Assembly (NCBI RefSeq): GCF_963676685.1
Contig: NC_092345.1
Location: 82,711,592 to 82,775,591 of the forward strand
Length of the DNA: 64,000 nucleotides
DNA from: Mytilus edulis
Taxonomy: Eukaryota > Mollusca > Bivalvia > Mytilida > Mytilidae
Direction: 5' to 3'
In this document: in pieces, positions 35,085-47,400 of the stretch
Layout of the letters: each line of letters begins with the position of its first letter
Numbering within the stretch: the first letter of the stretch is position 1
The notes under the pieces: generated by a model
Told to the model about the DNA's origin: nothing
What the model saw: only the letters and a program-made list of their open reading frames with translations
The model's database searches: none
Program-made: the position numbers and the translations under genes

Positions 35085-36500
35085 ATGGATATTCTACAAT
35101 TATTAGATTGTTCTAAACGTGTTTTAGTCGTTGGAGACGTGATATTGGATAGATATATCTACGGGAAATGCGATCGTGTAGCTCCTGATAACGCTGTCCC
35201 AGTTTTAACCACATTATCCAAAGACTACGCACTTGGTGGAGCTGGTAATGCCGTTTGTAATTTGATAGAGATGTGTTTATTTGTTGATTTTGTCACAATT
35301 ATCGGCGACAAAGATGAAGTCATAATCAATTTACTAAAGGATAAGGGCATAAGTGAAGATGATGTTTTAAGATGTCCTAATTACCGTGTTAAGGTGGTCT
35401 CAAGATACATTGCCAAGCGTCATCAATTTTTGCGAGTGGACAAACATGTTGATAGTCAAGTAAAAGACGAAACTGAGAACAGACTTCGAGACCTCATAAA
35501 GAACAAGATGGCTGCCATAAAGTATGATGCTATTGTTCTGTCTGACTATAAAAAGGGGGTTTTGTCTGAAGAGATAGCAAAAGAGATAATTTCTGAAGCC
35601 AGCGTTCTAGGAATTCCCACCATTGTTGATCCAAAAAGAGGAAACTATCAACGATTTCAAGGGGCAACGTATATAAAACCAAACAAAGAAGATGTAAGCT
35701 ACTTAATGGACATTAGTGTTGTTCCAAAGAGTAACATACCCATGATCTGCAAACTATTTTGTGAACGTTTCAATATAGAATATTGTATTTTAACATTAGC
35801 CGAAGATGGAATAGCCTTCTACAAGAAAGATGAGAGCGATGGACTACTATTTGGGGTTATGCCAACACTAAACAATGTAGAGGTAGTGGATGTATGCGGT
35901 GCTGGAGATACATGTATAGCTGCTATCGTTTTTGGAGTATGTCATCAATGGCCTTTAGACAAGATTTGTAACTTTGCAAACATGTGTGCAGCTAATGTTA
36001 TAGACAAATGTGGAACAATACCTGTCAGGATGATAGATATAATTCATAAAGTAGTGTACAGCCAAAAGGAACTTGTAAACATAAGGCGTCTTATTCCAAA
36101 AAAATCAACTATTGTCTTAACTACAGGGTGTTTTGATTTATTACATGATGGTCATATAGAATCTCTTCGTGAAGCAAAAGACCTTGGTGGTCTTTTATTT
36201 GTGGCCTTGAATTCGGATGTATCCGTGAAGAAAAACAAAGGAGATAAAAGACCAATCATACCTCAAAAAGATCGCTTAACTATGCTTATGGCTACAAAGT
36301 ATGTAGATTTTGTTGTCATGTTTGATGAAGAAGTTCCGTATTGGATTATAGAAACTCTAGACCCAGATATTTTTGTGAAAGGTCCAGATCGTACAGAGGC
36401 CGATCTACGAAAGCGTTTTCCTAACATTAAACAAATACACATTACAGACAGTAAAGGTATATCAACTTCCGGTATTATAGAGAAAATACGAAAATTATGA
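35085..36500 (+). CDS. hldE: Bacterial-type bifunctional heptose kinase/adenylyltransferase (HldE/RfaE), intronless
   Basis: Predicted to phosphorylate D-glycero-D-manno-heptose 7-phosphate at C1 and to transfer AMP to heptose 1-phosphate, making ADP-heptose; in bacteria this serves LPS core synthesis. The 471 residues match the usual ~475-residue bacterial HldE. Residues ~1-315 are a PfkB/ribokinase-type domain with GDVILDRY (17-24), the sugar-binding GGAGN (51-55) and the DVCGAGD anion hole with catalytic Asp (269-275). Residues ~340-471 are a nucleotidyltransferase with TTGCFDLLHDGH, whose HxGH motif is at 354-357, and ISTSGII at 459-465. Both active sites look intact. There is one uninterrupted exon with an ATG at 35085, no Shine-Dalgarno and a eukaryotic TATA upstream. 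Base composition is like its surroundings. Animals are not known to need this enzyme, so the gene is probably horizontally acquired. GmhA and GmhB partners are not in the window. Confidence 0.93.
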   Translation: MDILQLLDCSKRVLVVGDVILDRYIYGKCDRVAPDNAVPVLTTLSKDYALGGAGNAVCNLIEMCLFVDFVTIIGDKDEVIINLLKDKGISEDDVLRCPNYRVKVVSRYIAKRHQFLRVDKHVDSQVKDETENRLRDLIKNKMAAIKYDAIVLSDYKKGVLSEEIAKEIISEASVLGIPTIVDPKRGNYQRFQGATYIKPNKEDVSYLMDISVVPKSNIPMICKLFCERFNIEYCILTLAEDGIAFYKKDESDGLLFGVMPTLNNVEVVDVCGAGDTCIAAIVFGVCHQWPLDKICNFANMCAANVIDKCGTIPVRMIDIIHKVVYSQKELVNIRRLIPKKSTIVLTTGCFDLLHDGHIESLREAKDLGGLLFVALNSDVSVKKNKGDKRPIIPQKDRLTMLMATKYVDFVVMFDEEVPYWIIETLDPDIFVKGPDRTEADLRKRFPNIKQIHITDSKGISTSGIIEKIRKL

Positions 36501-37691
36501 GCATTTGATAACCACTTTCTGCAAAGATGTCATGCACAGGTTTATGCGGGTAACTGCCAAAGTTCTTTTTGTCATGAAACTACATAGACACAAATCTTAT
36601 TTGTGTTGGCATTGAACTTTAACAAAACAAATTAGCTTTATTCGTATGTTATAACGCAATATATTATTAGTTTTGTATAACAAATGACAAGACTTTATCA
36701 AAGTTTGAATTATTGTTTAGGGGGATTTCCTCTCACCAATAATGTTTAACGTTTAATATTTAAAAGCCAATAATGTATAAGTACCGAAACAGATGAAGAT
36801 CTGTATGAACAAAAAGCACATAAAATTATAACCAAATTAATATAAGGTCAACCTTGCCTGAAGGAGTTGACACCTACGTTTCGTAATGATTTATAAATTT
36901 ATGAACGGACAATTTTAGAAAGGTTTGTTATAAGCCATGACAGTATGTTATAAATCATGTTCGTACCGATGTACAGTTGAACATGTGACTATTAATATTT
37001 CCAAATACTGAGGTGACAATAATCTTTGGGACTTATAGTTCACTGGCAACGGTATCGAACCAGTGTGATTTGTTCAGGGAGAGTCATATGTTCAATTGTA
37101 TTTATAAGAGGTAGACCGAAAACGGCAGATAAAAAAGTGGTACAGCAGCATTCGTCATTTTAAAAATAATTTAGAATAAAACTTTTTTTTTATGATGCAA
37201 TCGTTACAACCTATCAGATAAATTGCTGTCATATTTCCAGCATATCGGTATACACTACAATAATTGCAGTCTGTGTATGAGGTCAATACGAAGATATATC
37301 GTCCAAAAGAAGAATGTCGACCTCGGACTTTATCCTCAGTCTTGAATACTTGTTAAAAGTCGATTTATGCTCGCATTAAAAGCCACAATTATAATATATA
37401 TATGTTAGCTTTGGGGTTAATATATTTGTTTGTTGTTAGCTTACTTCTACATTTTCTTGAGATAATATCTTATCATTCACTGTTATCACCAGTGTTCAGA
37501 TATCATGCGCATGATAGATTTATAAATATCGCTTTCATTAACTAGTCGATTTTTATCCAGTCTGTCTGAAAAATCGTAAATATATTTCCCTACTATTTTA
37601 TATTCTTTCAATTTTAAATCTCATCACCTGACTTTATCATTTCGGTCTTAAAAATGTAATAAAACAGCTCTACATCTGGAGAACTACATAG
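36501..37691. other. 3' flank of hldE, no further gene
   Basis: The first clear AATAAA after the stop is at 37175..37180. It could end the hldE transcript with a long 3' UTR, though other non-canonical signals may be used. No other feature is seen. Confidence 0.4.
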
Positions 37692-39393
37692 TACGGGGCG
37701 CCGAATGGGACTCTTGTGGTTTTGTACTCAAAATTCAATTTTGTACGAACAAAAGTGACTTTTGTTCAACAAAAATAAGTTCAGTTTAACAAAATTTGTA
37801 TCATACTACAAATTTAAAATTTTGTCATACAAAATTATCTATCAGCGGACAAAAGTCACTTTTGTCATGACAAAATTCATTTTTGCTACACAGACTTGAA
37901 TTTTGTTACCTAATTTGAAAATTGGGCGACAAAAGTCAATTTTGTATTCAAATTAGTTTAGCTTGGTTTCTGTGAACTAATTTGCATACAAAATCGACTT
38001 TTGTTACACAAAATTGACAAAAATGAATTTTGTCTCAACAAAATTGACAAAATTGACTTTTGTCTCAACAAAATTGACAAAATTGACTTTTGTTTCAACA
38101 AAATTGACAAAATTGAATTTTGTCTCAACAAAATTGACAAAATTGACTTTTGTCTCAACAAAATTGACAAAATTGACTTTTGTCTCAACCAAATTAACAA
38201 AATTGACTTTTGTCTCAACAAAATTGACAAAATTGACTTTTGTCTCAACAAAATTGACAAAATTGACTTTTGTCTCAACAAAATTGACAAAATTGACTTT
38301 TGTCTCAACCAAATTGACAAAATTGACTTTTGTGAGACAAAATTGACTTTTGTCTCAACAAAATTGACAAAATTGACTTTTGTCTCAACAAAATTGACAA
38401 AATTGAATTTTGTCTCAACAAAATTAACAAAATTGACTTTTGTCTCAACAAAATTAACAAAATTGACTTTTGTCTCAACAAAATTGATTTTTGTCTCAAC
38501 AAAATTGACAGAATTGACTTTTGTCTCAACAAAATTGACAAAATTGAATTTTGTCTCACAAAATTGAATTTTGTCTCACAAAAATCAATTTTGTCTCACA
38601 AAAATCAATTTTGTCTCACAAAAATCAATTTTGTCTCACGAAAGTCAATTTTGTCTCATAAAAGTCAATTTTGTTGTTACAAAATTGAATTTTGTCGTCA
38701 CAAAAATGAATTTTGTCGTCACAAAATTGACTTTTGTCTCAACAAAATTGACAAAATTGACTTTTGTCTCAACAAAATTAACAAAATTGACTTTTGTCTC
38801 AACAAAATTAACAAAATTGACTTTTGTCTCAACAAAATTAACAAAATTGACTTTTGTCTCAACAAAATTGATTTTTGTCTCAACAAAATTGACAGAATTG
38901 ACTTTTGTCTCAACAAAATTGACAAAATTGAATTTTGTCTCACAAAATTGAATTTTGTCTCACAAAAATCAATTTTGTCTCACAAAAATCAATTTTGTCT
39001 CACAAAAATCAATTTTGTCTCACAAAAGTTAATTTTGTCTCACAAAATTGAATCTTACCTCACACAATTGACTTTTGTGATTTAATCTCCATATCAGGTA
39101 ACAAAAGTCAATTTTGTATGCAAATATGTTTATATTTGCTTAAAATATGTTTATATTTGCATACCTTTTAGACAAAATTGACTTTTGTCATGACAAATAT
39201 GAATTTTGTCTACAAAAATGAATTTTGTCATGACAAAAATTAATTTTGTCTACACAAATGAATTTTGTCATCACAAAATTGAAGTTCTCACAAAACAAGT
39301 CTGTAGCACATAGTTTTGTAAGACAAAAATGATTTTGTTATGACAGAATTGAATTTTGTACAAAACCACAAGAGTCCCATTCGGCGCCCCGTA
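37692..39393. mobile_element. Fold-back element 2 with AAAATTGACTTTTGT repeat arms
   Basis: The terminal inverted repeats start TACGGGGCGCCGAATGGG at the left and end CCCATTCGGCGCCCCGTA at the right, extending ~35 bp into '..ttttgtac'. CATAG is duplicated on both sides (37687..37691 and 39394..39398). The interior is almost wholly a tandem array of a ~30-bp unit, ACAAAATTGACTTTTGTCTC plus CAACAAAATTG, which is itself nearly self-complementary. All long reading frames here, on both strands and several frames, are products of the 30-bp periodicity and are not genes. The architecture matches fold-back element 1 on the other side of hldE. Confidence 0.88.
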
Positions 39394-41270
39394 CATAGAA
39401 CACAAAATCTCATACAATTAACATCTGAATGGAATGGAACTTGGTAAACTCCCTTTGTTCCAGACAGCGTAGTTTGTATTAAGTATATACTCTTCCCACT
39501 CTAACTTTTTCGGAGTTCAGTATTTTTGTAATTTAACTTTATACTAGTTTGCTTCATTTTGTGATATCATGTACCATCACGGTGTGTGGGTAATAGTTTC
39601 AATAACGTTAACATGTTCGATGATCTTCGCCACCAAAAATTCAATATTTTAAAAATCTACATGATTGTATGTATGTTAACATTATTTTGTAATTCTGTCA
39701 AATTGTCTAAATGAATGAGGACTATAAAAGTTGTATACCCTAATTTGATATGTTGATAATTATGTAATAGTATCACGAATTGGCTGTCCAGACTTTATGC
39801 TCTGATTTTTACTGATGAATGTAAAATAGAAACTTTATTTGCAGATATTAATAACAAGATTAATGGATTAAGTGTAACAGTGTTGTTGTCGAGACGTGTA
39901 GTTGAAAATAGTTCAAGCATAATTAGGACATTAGGACAACATGAATTGATTATTCGACGATAAAAATACTTTACACAATCGTCTGATAGGTTATATTGCT
40001 GAATTCATATACAGTTCAGCAGATTAGTTGGAGGTGGGGGTTTTTTTTTTGGGGGGGGGGGGGGGGAGATGTAACAATGACAGAATATAACTTTGATAAT
40101 TTAGATGAATCTTCTAAAGTTGTTTGTATGAAAACTGTACAATTACGGGGAAACAAATTTTGATTTTATAGGTATTGAGACCCACAGGTTTTCATATTGT
40201 TGTATAATATCAATGGGTTCGTTGTTTAATATTTCAATTTTGTTTTGGCTATGATTCTGATTGAGGCTTATTTTGATATAATAATACATATTCTATATTT
40301 AATGTGTTATTGTTGACTTAATTGCTTCAATCATTGTACTTGATTACTATGCTCTTTATGAGCCTGTAACTTTTGAAAAATTCTATTCTTTTTCATTCTA
40401 TAAACGCCTATACAACAAGATATTCCGTATCAGATTAGAATGATATTGAGTTGATTTAATAAAAGAACGATTTGTCCTTCTTCTGTATATTCGAATAATT
40501 TATTTCGTTTTAAAACTACAAATTAAAACATCGCAATTGTGGTTCTATGAGCGTAAAAATGTGTAAATTCAATGACCTTCAACGACACAATGTGATAAAA
40601 ACCGAGGCAAATACGAAAGAAAAGGCGGAGATACGTTATGGACTGGAACGCTATTCCATAAAATTAAATGAATTTTTGAAAAGATAATTGAGCCCTTTCA
40701 AGTATTCTTAAATCCAATAAAAATAGTTTTGAAATGTAATTAATTTTTTGTCAAATAAACTACACACACAGATATTTCCACAAAAATAAGATGACCAATC
40801 AAAATGAAAGTGTTTGAGAAGATTATAAATGATATTATAGATAATGCATATCTAAAGGTTTTTCTTGTTGTACAACACATCATATAAAAAATTGTGATTT
40901 TATTCCAATTTATATTTATTGGAGTTTGATCAATGACTTTTTTTTATCACACTTTTATTAATAAATATTTACATTTAAGAAAGGTTTGTTCATAAAGCAA
41001 CTGGACAGAGAAGCAATAGTGAACACATGTATATACTTAGTATACAGTTTATTGGAAATACAAATTACTGGGACTACATTAGATTAACAACGTACGGAAC
41101 AATCGAATAAAGACAAGTCTATTAATGACATGGAACGAAATATTTCAGAAGTTATCACAGTTATTCCGATCAAGCTTTGTTCAAACTTGAACATCTATTG
41201 TAGAGATCAAGATCAACATATGTTAAAAGAAAATATTTGATTGTTTCTTTTCTAATTTTCAAATCCCGGT
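39394..41270. other. Intergenic, no gene seen
   Basis: AT-rich with a poly-T/poly-G run at ~40040..40067. It lies between fold-back element 2 and the 3' end of caspase B. Confidence 0.45.
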
Positions 41271-41403
41271 TCATTGAAAAAATAAATGACCTCTGAGACA
41301 GTCAACAAACATTGTAACGGATCCTAAATCACCAGGTCTAAGTTCTGACTTCTTTTCAGCCAATTCTCTATTCATGTCCTCCAGAATTGCAACCAAATCG
41401 CAT
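41271..41403 (-). CDS. Terminal p10 exon of caspase B
   Basis: The 43 residues plus stop start CDLVAILEDMNREL and end with MFVDCLRGHLFFQ, which matches the closing strand of caspase p10 domains. The single leading base completes the phase-2 donor (AAAGC|GTAAGT) at 47990. Only ~33 bp separate its acceptor from the 3' end of the Penelope-like insertion, so branch point and polypyrimidine sequence lie in or next to transposon DNA. Confidence 0.85.
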
Positions 41404-44400
41404 CTAAAATATAATATAAACTATTAATTAGGATATAAATATAACAAAAGAGGGACGAAAGATACCAAAGGGACAGTCAAACTCATAAATCTAAAACAAA
41501 CTGACAACGCCATGGCTAAAAATGAAAAAGACAAACAGAAAAACAATAGTACACATGACACAACATAGAAAACTAAAGAATAAACAACACGAACCCCACC
41601 AAAAACTAGGGGTGATCTCAGGTGCTCCGGAAGGGTAAGCAGATCCTGCTCCACATGCGGCACCCGTCGTGTTGCTTATGTGATTACAAATCCGGTAAAT
41701 AGTCTAATTCGGTAGGTCAAATTCATGAAAGGGAAGGGGATTGTAGTTACGACGTGAGGAACATATCCGATATCATTTGTGAAATGGTTATTCCATAACG
41801 GTCAACCAACTCGTGATGGCGTCCGTAAAATTTACGAAGGGATGATTTCAACTTCACCATTTGGAACTCTTGATTTAATAGCTTCCTTGTGAGCAGTAAC
41901 CCTCTATCAAGAAAATCATGATAGGAAATGCAAGCACGGGAATATCGTATCAATTGAGAGATATATACCCCGTATGCAGGTGCTGCTGGAATGTTGCTAC
42001 TTAGAAATGGAAAGTTCACAATTGGAAAGCTGAAATCATCTCTTTTGTCGTAAAGTTTTGTCTTCAACCGACCCTCATTGTCAATTTCTAGATGTAAGTC
42101 AAGATATGAAGCTGACTTAACTGTATCTGTAGTATCCTTTATCTCCAATTCGATGGGATAGATGCGTTCCACATAGTCACCAAATTTTGAATTGTTTAGT
42201 GAAAGAACGTCATCTATATAGCGGAAAGTAGAGTTGAAGGATATTGCTAACTTCTTATCTTTCTTCCTAAGAAGTTCCTGCATGAAGTCAGCCTCATAAT
42301 AATAAAGAAACAAGTCAGCAAGTAGAGGGGCACAGTTTGTTCCCATTGGTATGCCGACAGTCTGTTGAAAAACACGTCCTCCGAACGTAACAAATATGTT
42401 GTCAATCAAGAAATCAAGCATCTTGATAATATCGGTTTCAGAGAATTTTTTGTTTGAATCAGAGTGATTCTTTACAAAGTAGGATTTATCACTCCCTAAG
42501 ACAAGATACTTGTATCTACGTTGGCCATTCTTTTTTATGAAGCAAAGTAATACCAACTCTTTTAATTTGTCTTTAAGTTTGGAATGTGGAATACTTGTGT
42601 AAAGAGTAGAGAAGTCAAATGTTTTAATACTGTTACAAGATGAAAGAGAGTTAGATTGTATGTACTCTAAAAGATCTTTGGAATTTTTAAGTATCCACAT
42701 CTGATTCACGCCACCTCTAGAATAGGCAGTTTCACAATAACTTTGAAGCCCGTCTTTGATTACTGATAAAATGGATGTTAATAATTTAGAAAGAGGTTTT
42801 GTGGAGCACTTGGAAGACCCAGCAATATACCGCTGTTTGTAAGGACACTTATGTAGTTTAGGTATCCAATACAGTGATGGAAGATCCAGTTCTTCATCTT
42901 TGGTTGAAATACCAAAGGAACAAAGAACAGACCTATGATTATCCAGGATTTCCTCTTTGGTAAGTGTCATGAGGGTATATGTTGAGTTTCCAAGTGAATT
43001 GTCTATACCTAATTCGTTTATCAAGCAATTAATGTAATGACTTTTACAGACAAAAACGATGTTATTTGGGGCTTTGTCTGCGGGGACAACAACATATTTA
43101 TCATGGAGGTCGGATAGGTAACAAGCTATGTTTACCCTACATTTATTCTCTCACACACACACCTCTAATATTTAATTTTATTATTTATTACATAAAGTGC
43201 AATGACAGTACGGAGTATTTTAGATAATGTCAAAACGCATGTTATTTTAACGCCTTAAAAAGAGTGATTGCTTACAATAACTTGCATTCTGTATCTAGAT
43301 GTACATGATGAACCCATACCAAAGGCAATTGCACGAATACTTGTGTATACTATGGTAACAGTAGTTTGCCGATGCCAAAACATAACAAATCCATTTAGAA
43401 TTAAAATCAATGAAACAAATAGAATCTGAGGGAATTGCAAGTACTTTTAAATTACATCCCAGCTCCTTTGTTCTAACAGGGGTGATCCGGCATGACCCCT
43501 ACCAGATCACCCCAGTTTGAGTTTCTTTGTTATGCATTTGTTCACTAGCAGTATGGCGGGAACTTCAAACCACTATAAAACTCATTATTAATTATACGGA
43601 AAAGACTATCTATCAAAATTCACGTAGAAAAAATCCAGTGTATATGCTGGGATTCGAACTCAAGACCTCTAGCATATGAAGCCACGACACATACCACTAC
43701 ACCAGGACGACTGGATACGAACGGACAGTAATTTAACATACTTGAAGGAAGCAAGATCCATTTTATAAGTGGGGCGAGTTGGCAGACCTTTATTCAGTGG
43801 GGTGTAAACCTTTTTCGTTAATAAGAGAGTTTTCAGACTGATTGTTCAATTTGATTTTACGACTTTTACACGAGTCGGTAAACAAGAGTGGGGCTATTTT
43901 TTTTTATAAAGTGGCGATATAGTGGGGGCCGATTGGCAAGTGGGGCGAGTTGATATTGTTTGATATCTACTCATCGTGTTCGGGGGTCATAAGGGTATAC
44001 ACCATATAGTAATATATGAAGTATATTATAATGGTTGTGTGGCGTTCTAAATTAGATTTTATGAATTGTAAATGTTTTTTCGTCTAATCTAAAACAGACC
44101 GGATGTAAAATAGTTATCCCACTAGGACTTGGTGTGTCAGTGTTAGATCATCCTCTGGCCTCCCGCCATCGGGTGATCTTACACTGACATACCGCGTCCT
44201 TGTGTGATAACTATTAATGACCAGGTGCTTTGACAGGAAAAGACATGCGAGTATACACTTAGTCAAAATTTCGAACTTCGGGGAACAGGACACAATCGGT
44301 AAAATTACAGGTAAGACCACACATTCTGATGAATATTGTTCAAGGTTGAATAGTATTTATTGCACGAGTATGAGAGTGCAATTTATAGTCTACTATAAGA

Positions 44401-47400
44401 TATTAATGTATATAAATGTAGGCATTGTCAGAATAGTTTAAGGCAAAAGAAAGGTTAGATTGTGGCATCTGTTTCATAATACTAGAGGTCGGTCTTTTAA
44501 AGACGTATCAACCGTATTATATACGTTGACGTATACGCATCTGCAGATTTACGAATTATCATTATGTGGTCCCGAGCTTTTGTATATACTTTCTACAATG
44601 CGATGGGCAACTGATTAATTTTTAATGTTCGTATCTAATTGTGTAGCTGTCTTAATTATAGGAAAAGAGGGGCGAAAGATACCAGAGGGACAGAGAGAAA
44701 ACGTATTATAGTCTAAAGCTCGGGATCACATAATATGTTTTGGTATATCTGCAGATGCGTATACGTCACATATATGATACGGTTGATACGTTTTTAAATG
44801 ACCGATCGCTATAAAAGCATTTGCATTATTCACGTATCTATATAGGTGTCACACCACCAATTACTCCCTCAAATTTAGAACGTAGAAAGTAGGCCTACTC
44901 GGACAAAAAATAGTGCATTTGATGTCATTGTTTACTTAAACTACCCAACAAATTTGCAGAAATGAAACTTTTGGTGAAAGAGAAATATATTAAGACCATT
45001 TTGAGCCCAAATTTACTTGTCTATGAGTTGACATTAAAATTTGAGGATTAATGCGCTCCATAGTATACTAATTTAAGATTTCAAGAAAACCAGGGGTTAT
45101 TTTTAGTGGTACATCAGTTCGGAAGGTCTCTTCTTTCTTATATGGCTTTAAAGGTATGTTGAAAATTGGCATGAAAAAAAGGTGATACCTGTACGATTCA
45201 GGACATACCTGGTTTGTAAGAGGTTAAATTTAAGATAAAAAATTTGGAAAGCTATGGAAATTGCAAAATTTGGTTGAACAGATAGGGACTTTTAATTGGT
45301 GGTCTGACACCTTTACGTGCACGGATCGACGTATACGTTTTTGGCAGATCTGTATAAAATAATGTTTTAGTCCTACCTCAATTAAAACTAAACAGATGTA
45401 AAATATGAACCAAATGTTGATGATATATAGTTTATACACTAAATACTCCGTAGTCTTTGCTTTATAAGATCTTGAACATACACGCTTTGTATTTAAGAAC
45501 TGTGTATGATAAGTGTATCTTTTTCATATACAAATATGAAAGGATCAAATCAAACACACCTTGCCTACGAAAATTTACAGGACACTATTCCGCTCCACTG
45601 TTTTCAAGTTACTTGGCGCTGAATATATCCATTCACTTCAGCTCAAATCAATCGACATCCGTTTGCCCGTAGGCTAAGTTTAAAACCATTTTAACAGTGT
45701 TGTGGGAAGGTATCGCGTCTATGTAGAGCATGTTATTCGGTTACTTAAACTTTTTAGAGTTGTTGAAAGTTTGTAGAGGCATCAAAGGAATACTTTAGTA
45801 GGGTTATTTGTTTGTGCGCAGCTCTTGCGGCCCGAAGAACCGATTTGTTTATTTAATCTTATGTTGGGTTAATTAGTATTATAGGTATGTGACTTTTTAT
45901 ATACGATTAACTACCGGTATTCTTATTGTATGTTTTGCATTAAAAAATATCTTCATCGGGACCAACCTGACTTAATATATCCTTTCCTCATATACGTTTT
46001 ATATGATACGTCGATACGGATACGCCAGGAAATACGTGAAAATTGCAAATGCTCTTTTATTAGTTAAGCATATGCCAAGCACATGAATCCGTTTTCGTCA
46101 AAAATGTATGAATTATATGCAATATATGAAACCAAAAAAGCAAACAAACAAACAAACACACACACATCGAAAATAACACATTTCAAATTGATCATATTAA
46201 AAAAAATCCCCCCAAAAACACATACTAATATTTATAAAATTAAAAAAAATACAAAATGATAATTCAAAAAATAGTAACACACTGAGAATTTAAAATTCCA
46301 CACAGAAAACCATGTGAAACAAATCTGACCCTGCGGTCATCTTTGTACCTTTGTCCGTAGGTAATCATTCATATCGTTTGGTTAAAAAGATAAAACTAGT
46401 TAGTTTATGTATAAAAGATTTTTTGTTGTTGCTTTCATACTTTATAATAATCTAACATTAGTATGTTGGCATAAAAGGCTTAATCATCAATGTGGACGTT
46501 TTTGTAACAGGCTGAGCGGATAATGTCCCTCATGAAATAATGTCAGTTGGAAAATGTCATACAAAACATTGTCAAAATTAAATACTGTCCTTGTCCATGA
46601 AATCATGTCACCTCATTCTAGACAATATTTCACTACGAAATACTGTCCATGACAATATTTCACTGTAAAATTCTGTTCATTCTATATTTTTGTCTCGCCT
46701 TGACGGAGTCAAAAAGCGAGACATAGGTATGCTGTTTCCGGCGTCGGCGGCGACGGCGACGACGGCTTCAACAATGTATTAGTTTGTGAGATTAGGTCTA
46801 GTTTATGGTGAACGGCAAGTGGTAGGTCAATCATATTTGGTATGCAGTTGTATAAGCATTGGCACATCTCATTATCATGAAGACTATTTGGCCCTGTCCC
46901 CTCAGTCATTGTCTATTTACTTCGAAACTTTTGCTTAATTTACATGTATTAGGTCAGTTTATGGGGAACCACAAGTGATAGGTCAATGATATTTGGTATG
47001 CAGTTGTATAAACATTGGCATATCTCGTTTCCATGGAGATAATTTGGCTCCGCCCCCTTAGTCATTGTCTATTAAATTTGAAAATTTTTCCAAGTTATCA
47101 TGTATTACTTTGTGATTAGGTCAGTTCAAGGGGAACCATTAGTGGTAAGCCAATGTTAATTGGTATTCAGTTGTATAAGCTTTGGCACATCTCATTTCCA
47201 TGGAGAATATTTGGCCTTGCCCCTCAGTTACAGTCTAATGACTTTGAAACTTATCTTAGTTTACATGTATTAGTTTGTGACTAGATCAATTTAAGATGAA
47301 CTGCTTATGTTAAGTCAATGATATTTGGTATGCAAATTTATTGGTATTTGCAAGTATTGTTTCCATAAAGATTATATAGCCCCACCACTCTTCATGGTTC

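Noticed and set aside
35085..36500. Bacterial contamination as the source of hldE
   Set aside because: The gene is flanked within 250 bp and 1.2 kb by host-type repeats, has no bacterial neighbours or ribosome binding site, and shares the local base composition.
37958..39085. Five or more reading frames of 74-188 codons on both strands with repeated KIDKIDFCLN or ILSILLRQKS-like peptides
   Set aside because: They arise because the 30-bp array unit is a multiple of three and lacks stops; they overlap in several frames on both strands inside a fold-back element.
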